This document shows, piece by piece, positions 42,424 through 50,089 of a stretch of DNA of 64,000 nucleotides. Below the pieces are notes generated by a model. That model saw only the letters and a list, made by a program, of their open reading frames with translations. It was not told the origin of the DNA and searched no databases. This DNA comes from Ferruginibacter sp050611725 (GTDB lineage: Bacteria; Bacteroidota; Bacteroidia; Chitinophagales; Chitinophagaceae), in contig NZ_JBODJB010000001.1 of assembly GCF_050611725.1 (NCBI RefSeq), forward strand, positions 868,001 through 932,000. The letters run 5' to 3'. The position numbers and the translations under genes were made by a program. Numbering within the stretch: the stretch's first letter is position 1; each line of letters begins with the position of its first letter.

Positions 42424-43797
42424 ATGAAATACATTTTCACATTTTTCATTTTTCATTTTTCATTTTTTATTTCTGCTACGGCGCAATCACAAAAAGTGGT
42501 GGCAGATAAGATCATTGCTGTTATTGGTAACAAGATCATCTTAAAAAGTGAAATTGAAAATACAATTGCCGATATGAAACGTCAGGAAATTGATGTTCCT
42601 GAAAATGCGATCTGTCTTACATTAGAACAGGCAATGGGTGTAAAGGCATTGGTGCTGCAGGGAGAAAAAGATTCGATTCCGGTTTCTGATGAAGAAGTAT
42701 CAGCAGACATAGACAACCAGATAAGATATTTTATTCAGGTATATGGTTCCAAAGAAGAACTTGAAAAGATCTCCGGAAAAAGCATTTATCAATTAAAAGA
42801 AGATTTTAAAGAAGGCTTCCGTGATAGAAAAATGGCAGCAGCAATGCGTAACAAAATTGTAGATGGTATTCGTATCACACCAAATGAAGTAAAAGCTTAT
42901 TTTGATCAGTTGCCAAAAGATAGTTTGGCTTTTTATGAAAGCGAATTAGAGATCGGCCAAGTTGTTATTTATCCAAAACCGGGCAGAGATGCGGAAGAAT
43001 ATGCAATAGATCAATTGAAAGAATTTAAATCACAAATAGAAAGCGGCAAAAAGGACTTTTGTAAACTGGCAAGTATTTATTCCGATGATCCGGGAAGTAA
43101 GGAGAATTGTGGTAAATATGAAGTGAACAGGGGTGAAAAGCAATGGGATCCTGTGTTTCTTGCAAAAGCATTTACGCTAAAAGAAGGGCAGATATCTGCG
43201 CCCTTTAAAACAAGATTTGGTTATCACATCATACAAATGGTAAGCCGTTCCGGCGATGATGCAGTGATCAGACATATTCTTAAAGCACCGCAAATTACAA
43301 CTGCTGAGATCAAAGCGATCAATCAAAAATTAGATTCGGTAAGAGGGCTTTTGGTGAGTGGTAAAATTCAGTTTGGGGAAGCGGTTTCAAAATTCAGCGA
43401 TGACGAAAGCAGCAAGTTTACCGGTGGTATGAAGCAAGGTTCATCCGGTGGAACATCACTCACGATCGATGAATTGGATAAAGATATATTGCCTTTGATA
43501 AAAAATCTTACTCCGGGGCAGTACTCACAGCCGACAGAGTTTACAGACGAAAGAGGGAAAAGAGGCGTGCGAATTGTTTATCTTGTTTCAAAATCGGAAC
43601 CACACAGAGAAAATATTAAAGACGATTATAACAAAATTGCACAAAGAGCCTTGGAAGAAAAAAAGAATGAAGCATTGGATAAATGGTTCTCTCAAAAAAT
43701 TTCAGGTTACTATATCAGGATAGATGACGAATACAAATCTTGTCCGGAAATGGCTAAATGGATACAGCCGGAAGCGAGTGCAGCTGCAAAAAATTAA
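42424..43797 (+). CDS. SurA-like periplasmic peptidyl-prolyl isomerase
   Basis: 457 aa with a signal peptide (ending SATAQ). A SurA N-terminal helical domain (ADKIIAVIGNKIILKSEIE, about 27-150) is followed by two rotamase (PpiC) domains: the first at about 175-280 ends in FGYHIIQMV, and the second at about 285-395 is partly degenerate. This is the outer-membrane protein chaperone architecture. It is terminated by the hairpin at 43819-43842. Confidence 0.9.
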   Translation: MKYIFTFFIFHFSFFISATAQSQKVVADKIIAVIGNKIILKSEIENTIADMKRQEIDVPENAICLTLEQAMGVKALVLQGEKDSIPVSDEEVSADIDNQIRYFIQVYGSKEELEKISGKSIYQLKEDFKEGFRDRKMAAAMRNKIVDGIRITPNEVKAYFDQLPKDSLAFYESELEIGQVVIYPKPGRDAEEYAIDQLKEFKSQIESGKKDFCKLASIYSDDPGSKENCGKYEVNRGEKQWDPVFLAKAFTLKEGQISAPFKTRFGYHIIQMVSRSGDDAVIRHILKAPQITTAEIKAINQKLDSVRGLLVSGKIQFGEAVSKFSDDESSKFTGGMKQGSSGGTSLTIDELDKDILPLIKNLTPGQYSQPTEFTDERGKRGVRIVYLVSKSEPHRENIKDDYNKIAQRALEEKKNEALDKWFSQKISGYYIRIDDEYKSCPEMAKWIQPEASAAAKN

Positions 43798-43818
43798 TTT
43801 CCTAAACATATTCATACA

Positions 43819-43850
43819 AACGTTCCGTGAAAACGGAACGTTTTAGTTTT
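43819..43850 (+). terminator. Terminator of the SurA-like gene
   Basis: A 10-bp AACGTTCCGT/ACGGAACGTT stem with GAAA tetraloop followed by TTAGTTTT, 22 bp past the stop. Confidence 0.85.
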
Positions 43851-43931
43851 CACAAAGAATACAAAGAATCTTTACGAACTTTGTCACGTTGAATCCTGAT
43901 AGTGTCCGGATAGCATAAAAACAATAAAAAA

Positions 43932-45125
43932 TTGATAGAAAAAAAACAACAGTTAAAACGAGAAGATAAAGCCGTATTGGTAGGTATTGTTACCTCCGAT
44001 CAATCTGAGCAGCAATTGAAGGAATACCTCGATGAACTTTCTTTTTTGGCTGAAACAGCCGGTGTTACTGCTGATAGAAGATTCACACAAAAATTGGCTC
44101 ATCCCGACAGTAAAACCTTTGTTGGTAAAGGTAAACTGGAAGAAATAAAAAATTACGTAAAGAGCCATCGTGATGTTGAACTAGTGATCTTCGATGATGA
44201 ATTGACCGGTTCTCAAATTCAACACATTGAAAAGGAATTGGGCGTTAAAACAATTGATAGGAGCGATTTGATTTTAGACATTTTTGCTGCCAGAGCAAAA
44301 ACAGCACAGGCAAAAACTCAAGTAGAGTTGGCGCAGTATCAATACATTTTACCCAGATTAAAAGGTATGTGGAAACACTTGGAAAGACAAGGTGGTGGCG
44401 TAGGAACAAGAGGTCCCGGTGAAACGGAAATTGAAACAGACAGACGTATTGTAAAAGATAAGATCAGTTTATTACGTAAACGCTTAGCCGAAATTGATAA
44501 GCAATCTTTTACTCAAAGAAAAGAAAGAGGAGAGTTTATAAGAGTATCACTGGTGGGATATACCAATGTTGGCAAGTCTACCCTTATGAATGTTTTAAGT
44601 AAAAGTGAAGTGTTTGCAGAGAATAAACTCTTTGCAACGTTGGATACAACAACCAGAAAAGTAGTATTTGAACAAACACCTTTTTTATTAAGTGATACTG
44701 TAGGGTTCATCAGAAAATTGCCGCATCATTTGGTAGAGAGTTTCAAAAGCACTTTAGATGAAGTACGTGAGGCCGATATCCTTTTGCATGTAGTCGATAT
44801 TTCTCATCCGCAGTATGAAGAACAACTGGCTGTTGTGAATAAGACACTAGCTGATCTGGGAGCTTCTGAAAAACCAACCGTTACCATTTTTAATAAAATG
44901 GATAAGTATGAAGCCGAAGCTTTTGATGAATGGCTGGAGGATGATGTAAAAAAAGAGATATTGGACGACCTGAAACAACGATGGCAGAATGAGACAAAAG
45001 ACAACTGCGTTTTTGTATCGGCCCTTGCTAAAAAAAACATAGATGGCTTGCGTCAGACCATTCTCAATAAGGTAAGGGATATGTATCGCATCAGATACCC
45101 ATATAAAGCAGAGTTTTTTTATTAA
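43932..45125 (+). CDS. hflX: GTPase HflX
   Basis: A 397-aa ribosome-associated GTPase that splits stalled ribosomes. The HflX N-terminal domain and helical linker (GTRGPGETEIETDRR, about 160-174) precede the G domain with GYTNVGKST near 213, DTVGFIRKLP near 258, NKMDKYE near 321, and SALAKKN near 361. The frame begins with TTG at 43932, and the protein family start (IEKKQQLKRED) supports it. Confidence 0.94.
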   Translation: MIEKKQQLKREDKAVLVGIVTSDQSEQQLKEYLDELSFLAETAGVTADRRFTQKLAHPDSKTFVGKGKLEEIKNYVKSHRDVELVIFDDELTGSQIQHIEKELGVKTIDRSDLILDIFAARAKTAQAKTQVELAQYQYILPRLKGMWKHLERQGGGVGTRGPGETEIETDRRIVKDKISLLRKRLAEIDKQSFTQRKERGEFIRVSLVGYTNVGKSTLMNVLSKSEVFAENKLFATLDTTTRKVVFEQTPFLLSDTVGFIRKLPHHLVESFKSTLDEVREADILLHVVDISHPQYEEQLAVVNKTLADLGASEKPTVTIFNKMDKYEAEAFDEWLEDDVKKEILDDLKQRWQNETKDNCVFVSALAKKNIDGLRQTILNKVRDMYRIRYPYKAEFFY

Positions 45126-45203
45126 AATTGCCAAAAACATTCGATTTTTTGCGTTAAAAAACTAAAAACCCCTTATTTTTGCAATCCTTTTTAAGAGGTA
45201 CAC

Positions 45204-45277
45204 TCCTCCTTAGCTCAGTTGGTTAGAGCATCTGACTGTTAATCAGAGGGTCGCTGGTTCAAGTCCAGCAGGGGGAG
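45204..45277 (+). tRNA. tRNA-Asn (GTT)
   Basis: A 74-nt cloverleaf: acceptor TCCTCCT/AGGGGGA (one wobble), D-arm GCTCAGTTGGTTAGAGC, anticodon loop CTGTTAA with anticodon GTT, T-arm GCTGG-TTCAAGT-CCAGC, discriminator G, CCA not encoded. Confidence 0.95.
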
Positions 45278-45287
45278 CCTTACTACG

Positions 45288-45320
45288 CAGCCTTGCAATT
45301 TTTGCAGGGCTGTTTTCTTT
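45288..45320 (+). terminator. Terminator of tRNA-Asn
   Basis: A 10-bp stem (CAGCCTTGCA with TGCAGGGCTG, one wobble) followed by TTTTCTTTT. Confidence 0.8.
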
Positions 45321-45392
45321 TAAACCCTTATCCATATTGCATACTAAACTTAAAAACCTCATTCGTTTTAGTGGTTTTGTATTCTGTTCCTT

Positions 45393-45416
45393 CGCCTTGG
45401 TTCCTGGCACACGAAC
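45393..45416 (-). repeat. REP sequence flanking the RAYT gene, left
   Basis: 24 bp that match 46050-46073 in inverted orientation with one mismatch. It includes an internal GTTC-TG/CA-GAAC type hairpin. Confidence 0.8.
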
Positions 45417-45483
45417 TATTCTCCATTCAATAATGAATCAACTTAAAAGCAACTGTTTTGTGTTGAAATTCGTCTAAATTTAT

Positions 45484-46038
45484 ATGAAGTTTTCACAACC
45501 AAGGAAATCATATACCAGCATTGGAGAGATTTATTTTTGGACAGCAACTATTCATAAATGGATGTATTTGTTGGAAAATGATTTAAACAAACAAATGATC
45601 ATTGATTATTTGAAAAAACTTTCTGATGAAAATCTTATAAGTGTTTATGGTTTTGTAATTATGCCCAATCATATTCACTTAATTTGGCAACAAAATAAAC
45701 TGAATGGAAAAGAAACACCTCAAGGGAGTTTACTTAAATATACGGGGCATGAATTTTTGAAAATATTGAAAACGGAAAATAAATCGCATCTGTATGAAGT
45801 AAATGCAGCAAATAAAAAGCATGAAATATGGCAAAGAGATTCATTGGGTATTAAAATTTATAGTGTGAAAGTAGCAAAACAAAAACTTGAATATGTACAC
45901 AATAATCCTGTCGCTGGCAAATGGCAACTATCAAATGATTATCTCAGCTACCATTATTCATCTGCAAGATTTTATGAAGGCGGCATTGATGAATTTGGTT
46001 TTTTAAAAAACATTTTTACAGTTTTGTACGGGGATTAA
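45484..46038 (+). CDS. REP-associated tyrosine transposase (RAYT, Y1 family)
   Basis: A 184-aa Y1/IS200-like transposase. The HUH metal motif lies in MPNHIHLIW at about 60-68; downstream is the family mark LEYVHNNPVAGKW near 139-151, with a Tyr in VHNNP context and another in HYSSARFYEGG. Such proteins nick and move palindromic REP elements rather than themselves. The gene is framed by inverted 24-bp REPs, i.e. a complete REPtron. All motifs look intact, so it may be active. Confidence 0.88.
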   Translation: MKFSQPRKSYTSIGEIYFWTATIHKWMYLLENDLNKQMIIDYLKKLSDENLISVYGFVIMPNHIHLIWQQNKLNGKETPQGSLLKYTGHEFLKILKTENKSHLYEVNAANKKHEIWQRDSLGIKIYSVKVAKQKLEYVHNNPVAGKWQLSNDYLSYHYSSARFYEGGIDEFGFLKNIFTVLYGD

Positions 46039-46049
46039 AAGTGGAAAAG

Positions 46050-46073
46050 GTTCGTGTGCCACGAACCAAGGCG
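46050..46073 (+). repeat. REP sequence flanking the RAYT gene, right
   Basis: Inverted partner of 45393-45416. It folds into the hairpin GTTCGTG-TGC-CACGAAC followed by CAAGGCG. Confidence 0.8.
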
Positions 46074-46106
46074 GAGTAAATTTTTCCCATTAGTTCAAAA
46101 AAAGAA

Positions 46107-46586
46107 ATGATGAAATTAATAATTTACGCAGCAGTTGCAGTTCTGCTTTGCAGTTGCCATACATCAAAAAGTACGCAACAGCCAACGACTTATTTTTTTG
46201 CAGACATACTATCAAAAGATGCGGATACAACATATAGTTATAACGTAGTAAATAATCTTTTATATCAAGACCATACTCAATATAAATTTATTCTTCCAGA
46301 TAGTTTAGGAGGTAATAAATTAACGGGGTTCGTAGATTTTTATTCTATGATTAATGCAGATAAAGCAGCGGAGAGTATTGAGATATTGGAATTGGCGTTA
46401 AGGAAGAACGATAAGAAATTTATTTACTACAAGAAAGGATATGATACGTTAGCGGCTCAAAAGCCTTACTACGACAGGCTTAAACAATACATTTATGAAA
46501 CAGTAAAAACCTTGCCATTAAAACAGAATAAGTCAGCAACATTAAAATTGCATCCCACATACTGTTATATTAGATTTGGAGAATAA
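46107..46586 (+). CDS. Hypothetical lipoprotein, 159 aa
   Basis: The N-terminus (MMKLIIYAAVAVLLCSCHTS) carries a lipoprotein signal peptide with the lipidated Cys at about 17. The mature domain has mixed strands and helices and no recognised family. It is a single gene ending in a strong terminator just downstream. ATG 46107 and the adjacent ATG 46110 are equally possible. Confidence 0.6.
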   Translation: MMKLIIYAAVAVLLCSCHTSKSTQQPTTYFFADILSKDADTTYSYNVVNNLLYQDHTQYKFILPDSLGGNKLTGFVDFYSMINADKAAESIEILELALRKNDKKFIYYKKGYDTLAAQKPYYDRLKQYIYETVKTLPLKQNKSATLKLHPTYCYIRFGE

Positions 46587-46588
46587 CA

Positions 46589-46613
46589 GCAAAGCCCCGT
46601 GAGGGGCTTTTGC
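46589..46613 (+). terminator. Terminator of the lipoprotein gene
   Basis: GCAAAGCCCC/GGGGCTTTTGC hairpin with GTGA loop and T-rich end. Confidence 0.8.
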
Positions 46614-46627
46614 TTTAAATATTTTTT

Positions 46628-46660
46628 GTCCCAGCAACGTCTCCTTTAGGGACGTTGCGT
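46628..46660 (+). repeat. 33-bp REP family 2, copy 1
   Basis: Identical to 47997-48029 and to the reverse complement of 46818-46850. Its core is an 8-bp stem GCAACGTC/GACGTTGC with a 9-nt loop, preceded by GTCCCA. Confidence 0.9.
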
Positions 46661-46817
46661 CTATTACAACAGTTTTTGCAATATAGATATTGATACAACC
46701 TTTAGTTGAATTTTTTCGTCTAAAGGTTTGTATTTTACAATGGCAGTAAAACGAGTTATTTCCCGGAATTATGGATGATATGAATTTAATTAAATTGTAA
46801 GATTATTAGTAATAGGT

Positions 46818-46850
46818 ACGCAACGTCCCTAAAGGAGACGTTGCTGGGAC
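46818..46850 (-). repeat. 33-bp REP family 2, copy 2 (inverted)
   Basis: Inverted relative to copy 1, 157 bp away, forming a BIME-like pair. The reading frame of the toxin fragment begins inside it. The 157 bp between the pair contain no gene. Confidence 0.9.
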
Positions 46851-47135
46851 AGAAAAAATAATATTATAACAGTTGGTAGACAGCAACATACTACTAATGG
46901 AATGGTTCAAGAACTCGTGGATTGGCAAACGAATAAAAATACTAGTTCAGCAGATCCGAAAATTATTATGCATTCGCATGCAACTATAGGGCCTAATGCA
47001 GCAAATCCTTCGTGGGGGGATAAGGTCGCAGCTAAGGATTATCCCAATACAAGAAATTGTATGTATTATGCTCCAGAGAACTGTACTGTTGAATATAATT
47101 CAGAAAATGTTATTGATAATGAAGTCAAGTTTTAA
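46833..47135 (+). pseudogene. JAMM-type (JAB-like) toxin domain, N-terminally truncated
   Basis: The frame opens inside REP copy 2 (a TAA at 46830-46832) and has no proper start. Residues downstream include GRQQHTTNGMVQELVDW and the metal motif HSHATIGPNAANPSWGD, an HxH-x10-SxxD pattern as in JAMM/MPN+ isopeptidase folds and the JAB-like tips of polymorphic toxins. The end (YYAPENCTVEYN) resembles the final strands of such tips. The large delivery part (RHS, T9SS or similar) is absent. It overlaps by 17 bp an exported small protein, the position of an immunity gene. A remnant, probably not expressed as a toxin. Confidence 0.6.
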
Positions 47136-47643
47136 AAAAATTGTAGTAGCTGTACTTTTTTTGATATCCTCAAAATTACTATATGCTCAAAAAAGCTCAG
47201 GAGGTTTTATTGGTAATGTAGTGATTGTCGATACTTCATTGAAAAAACTAATTAACAGCTTCGACCGCTATTTATTGGATAAAGGAAATGGTAAAAAATT
47301 CAATTCGGCAGAATATTTTGTTGGGATTAATATTTTAAATTCAGATGATAGTACGACTCATATTGACATAACTTTATCTAGTTATGCACTTAGCAGACCT
47401 CTTGTAAAAAAACTGCCTGGCTTCTATGGGTTTTTAAAGAAACAAGATGTTGTTTATATATTTTGGAACAAAAGTAAATTGATAAGAAAGTCAAACAAAA
47501 TACCTAATCCAAATGTTTTTGGGAAATTTAAAAAACCTCGTATCGCAAGCCCTTATGATCCATATGGATGGGAAATTGTTTTAAAGGATGGCAAAGTATT
47601 AAATATGTTTCCTATGGAAACGATTCAAAAGTATATGGAATAG
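47119..47643 (+). CDS. Exported protein, possible immunity partner of the toxin fragment
   Basis: 174 aa starting at ATG 47119, giving a signal peptide (MKSSFKKIVVAVLFLISSKLLYAQ); the open frame upstream is in the toxin region and has no fit. The mature protein has alternating hydrophobic and polar strands. It overlaps the end of the JAMM-type fragment, as immunity genes do behind polymorphic toxin tips. Family not recognised; the immunity role is inference from position. Confidence 0.55.
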   Translation: MKSSFKKIVVAVLFLISSKLLYAQKSSGGFIGNVVIVDTSLKKLINSFDRYLLDKGNGKKFNSAEYFVGINILNSDDSTTHIDITLSSYALSRPLVKKLPGFYGFLKKQDVVYIFWNKSKLIRKSNKIPNPNVFGKFKKPRIASPYDPYGWEIVLKDGKVLNMFPMETIQKYME

Positions 47644-47721
47644 AATTATTTTTTGTTCTCCATAGTATGTAACAATTAAAATGCTGTCTGTAGCTTTTAG
47701 CTATGTGCATATAAATAATAG

Positions 47722-47739
47722 AGCCGCAGTAATGCGGCT
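47722..47739. terminator. Terminator between converging genes
   Basis: AGCCGCA-GTAA-TGCGGCT hairpin followed by TTAGTATTTT on the plus strand. It serves the 47119 gene and perhaps the XRE fragment. Confidence 0.7.
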
Positions 47740-47747
47740 TTAGTATT

Positions 47748-47987
47748 TTAGTTCAAAGCTTTTTTAATCTTCCTGTTAGCGATAAACGAATCGAGGAACT
47801 CAAACACGAGTTCCTTATCTTTTTCATTCAGTTTATCAATATCGAGTATACGATTAAGTGTGTTAGTGTTCAGTTCAGTATCAGTATTACCTACGAGCCA
47901 ATCCAAAGACACTTCGAGGATTTTAGCCATGTTGGCAGCAGCTTCAATAGAGGGCTTCATCTCATCCCTTTCATAGCGTCCGATCAC
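47748..47987 (-). pseudogene. XRE-family regulator, N-terminally truncated
   Basis: The 79-codon frame begins within the second half of an HTH_3 domain: IGRYERDEMKPSIEAAANMA, then the LEVSLDWLVG tail typical of XRE repressors, and a helical C-terminus. The first HTH helices, normally about 30 residues, are missing. A REP family 2 copy starts 9 bp upstream of the frame's GTG. The DNA beyond the REP does not encode the lost helices either, so the damage was more than a simple insertion. Confidence 0.7.
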
Positions 47988-47996
47988 CGGCCCTTT

Positions 47997-48029
47997 GTCC
48001 CAGCAACGTCTCCTTTAGGGACGTTGCGT
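47997..48029 (+). repeat. 33-bp REP family 2, copy 3
   Basis: Identical to copy 1. It is framed by the 7-bp direct repeat ACCGGCC (47986-47992 and 48037-48043), compatible with a target duplication around a 44-bp insertion. Confidence 0.9.
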
Positions 48030-48229
48030 CAATTATACCGGCCTTACAACAAACAAAAGTTTTCTTTCGCCTCTGTGGCGTCCATGGAGTGTCCGCCGTC
48101 GCATTTGAAAAAGAATGTTGAAATGTAAATTTGAGCCAAAATATTGGGTTGTCATGCAGCATATTGCAGACATGTCGTATTCTTATTTGTTCTGTTTAGT
48201 ATATTCCTACAGGGGAGCCATACAAGACA

Positions 48230-48256
48230 AGAGGTCGTTTTCGACCTCTTTTTTTA
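48230..48256 (+). terminator. Intrinsic terminator in an orphan position
   Basis: AGAGGTCG-TTTT-CGACCTCT stem followed by seven Ts. No gene precedes it on the plus strand within 500 bp. The rest of 48030-48411 holds no recognisable gene. Confidence 0.75.
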
Positions 48257-48411
48257 TTTTCTGAATTCCCTAACTTTTCCGACATTGTATAAACTTAAGC
48301 AGGTATGTAGGAAAACATTATACTTTCCTACATGTAGATTAAACTTTTAATGGATCTTTTGGTCTTACAGCCATTATTTTTGACAACAACACTGAAACAA
48401 ACTACTGCTAA

Positions 48412-50073
48412 ATGGATAGAAGGGCTTTTTTAACTGCTTCCAAAGAAAATAGCAATAAAACTTCTGTTCAATCTTCCAGAACATTATCAGGAATTATCCC
48501 ATATACAGGTACGTGGACTACCAACGAGATCATCCATTTACTAAAGCGTACCATGTTTGGTGCTAAAAAAGCAGATGTAGATTTTTTTAGCAGTATGACA
48601 ATGGATCAAGCAGTTGATTATTTATTGAATGTAACACCTGCACAAACCTCACCTCTACCACCTATAAAAAATTATAGCCCGACCGAAGATCTGGCTGTTG
48701 CTGTTGGAGAAACTTGGGTCTATACCAACCCTACAGAGAACGGTGTAATGGGTGAAAGACGAGCTTCTTTAAAGAGTTGGTGGATCGGGCAAATGGTTAA
48801 TCAGGAAAGAAATATTCTTGAAAAACTTACACTCATGTGGCACAATCATTTTGTGATAGAAATGGAAATGGTAGGAAATGCCATTTACGATTATCAGTAT
48901 AATGTCACCTTACGTAAGAATGCATTAGGCAATCTTAAACAGTTTGTAAAAGAAATTACTCTAAATACAGGGATGCTTAGGTATTTAAATAATTATCTCA
49001 ATACCAAAACAGCCCCTGATGAAAATTATGCCAGAGAATTACAAGAACTATTTACTGTTGGAAAGGGCGCAGATAATGCATCACCACCCTATACAGAAGA
49101 TGATGTTAAACAAGCAGCCAAAGTTTTAACAGGCTGGATAATAGATGGCGCCAATAATGTTTCTCTTTTTAAATCAACCCGGCACGATACAACCAACAAA
49201 CAATTCTCTGCTTTTTACAATAATACTGTGATAACCGGCCGATTGCTGGATGACGGTGCTTTAGAAGTGGATGACTTATTAACGATGATCTTTTCTAAGG
49301 AAGATGTATCATTAAATATTTGTCGAAAAATTTATCGTTGGTTTGTTTATTATGAGATCGATGCTGCTATTGAACAAAATGTTATAGCTCCGTTAGCACA
49401 AATATTTAGGGATAATAATTACGACATCAAACCTGTATTGGCAGCCTTATTTAAAAGCGAACATTTTTTTGATCTTGTTAATCGTGGTTGTCTTATAAAA
49501 AATCCTACAGACGTCGTGGTAGGTCTTTGCAGAGAATTCAATGTTGTTTTTCCTGATGCTGCTAATTATGTTTCAAATTATGATATGTGGAATTGGTTAA
49601 ATTCTAATTGTACCTCTATGCAACAACAATTAGGCGATCCTCCTAATGTGGCCGGTTGGCCTGCATATTATCAGGCTCCTCAGTATCATCAAATTTGGAT
49701 AAACTCTGATACCCTTCCTAAAAGAAATATTTTTAGTGATCTAATGGTTACAACCGGATATAAAAAAAACGGAATAACAATTGTAATAGATCTAACTGCA
49801 TTTGCAGCAACCATGTCTGATCCGGGAAACCCTAATACACTAGTAGATGATGTTGTTTCGTATTTATTAAGGATACCGCTTACACAACAATCGAAAGACC
49901 AACTTAAAACAGATATACTTCTAGATGGACAAGCAAATGATAACTATTGGACAAGCGCCTGGAATACTTTTGTTAGTACACCTTCAAATACAACCAATAC
50001 AAATATTGTAAAAACAAAGCTTAAAAACCTTTATCAATATATAATGCGGTTGCCAGAATATCAGTTATCTTAA
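48412..50073 (+). CDS. DUF1800 family protein
   Basis: 553 aa. The start MDRRAFLTASK resembles a twin-arginine motif, but no hydrophobic core follows. The DUF1800 fold is visible in HLLKRTMFGA (about 42-51), LTLMWHNHF (about 139-147), NYARELQELFTVG (about 204-216) and PPNVAGWPAY near 418. These proteins are of unknown function, widespread in Bacteroidota and Planctomycetota, and almost always adjacent to a DUF1501 gene, as here (16 bp apart). Probably one operon acting on or outside the cytoplasmic membrane. Confidence 0.9.
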   Translation: MDRRAFLTASKENSNKTSVQSSRTLSGIIPYTGTWTTNEIIHLLKRTMFGAKKADVDFFSSMTMDQAVDYLLNVTPAQTSPLPPIKNYSPTEDLAVAVGETWVYTNPTENGVMGERRASLKSWWIGQMVNQERNILEKLTLMWHNHFVIEMEMVGNAIYDYQYNVTLRKNALGNLKQFVKEITLNTGMLRYLNNYLNTKTAPDENYARELQELFTVGKGADNASPPYTEDDVKQAAKVLTGWIIDGANNVSLFKSTRHDTTNKQFSAFYNNTVITGRLLDDGALEVDDLLTMIFSKEDVSLNICRKIYRWFVYYEIDAAIEQNVIAPLAQIFRDNNYDIKPVLAALFKSEHFFDLVNRGCLIKNPTDVVVGLCREFNVVFPDAANYVSNYDMWNWLNSNCTSMQQQLGDPPNVAGWPAYYQAPQYHQIWINSDTLPKRNIFSDLMVTTGYKKNGITIVIDLTAFAATMSDPGNPNTLVDDVVSYLLRIPLTQQSKDQLKTDILLDGQANDNYWTSAWNTFVSTPSNTTNTNIVKTKLKNLYQYIMRLPEYQLS

Positions 50074-50089
50074 TTTATTAACTACCAAA

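Noticed and set aside
48200..48249. AGGGGAGCC stretch resembling a tRNA 3' end before a terminator
   Set aside because: No T-loop or other cloverleaf arms precede it; at most a remnant.
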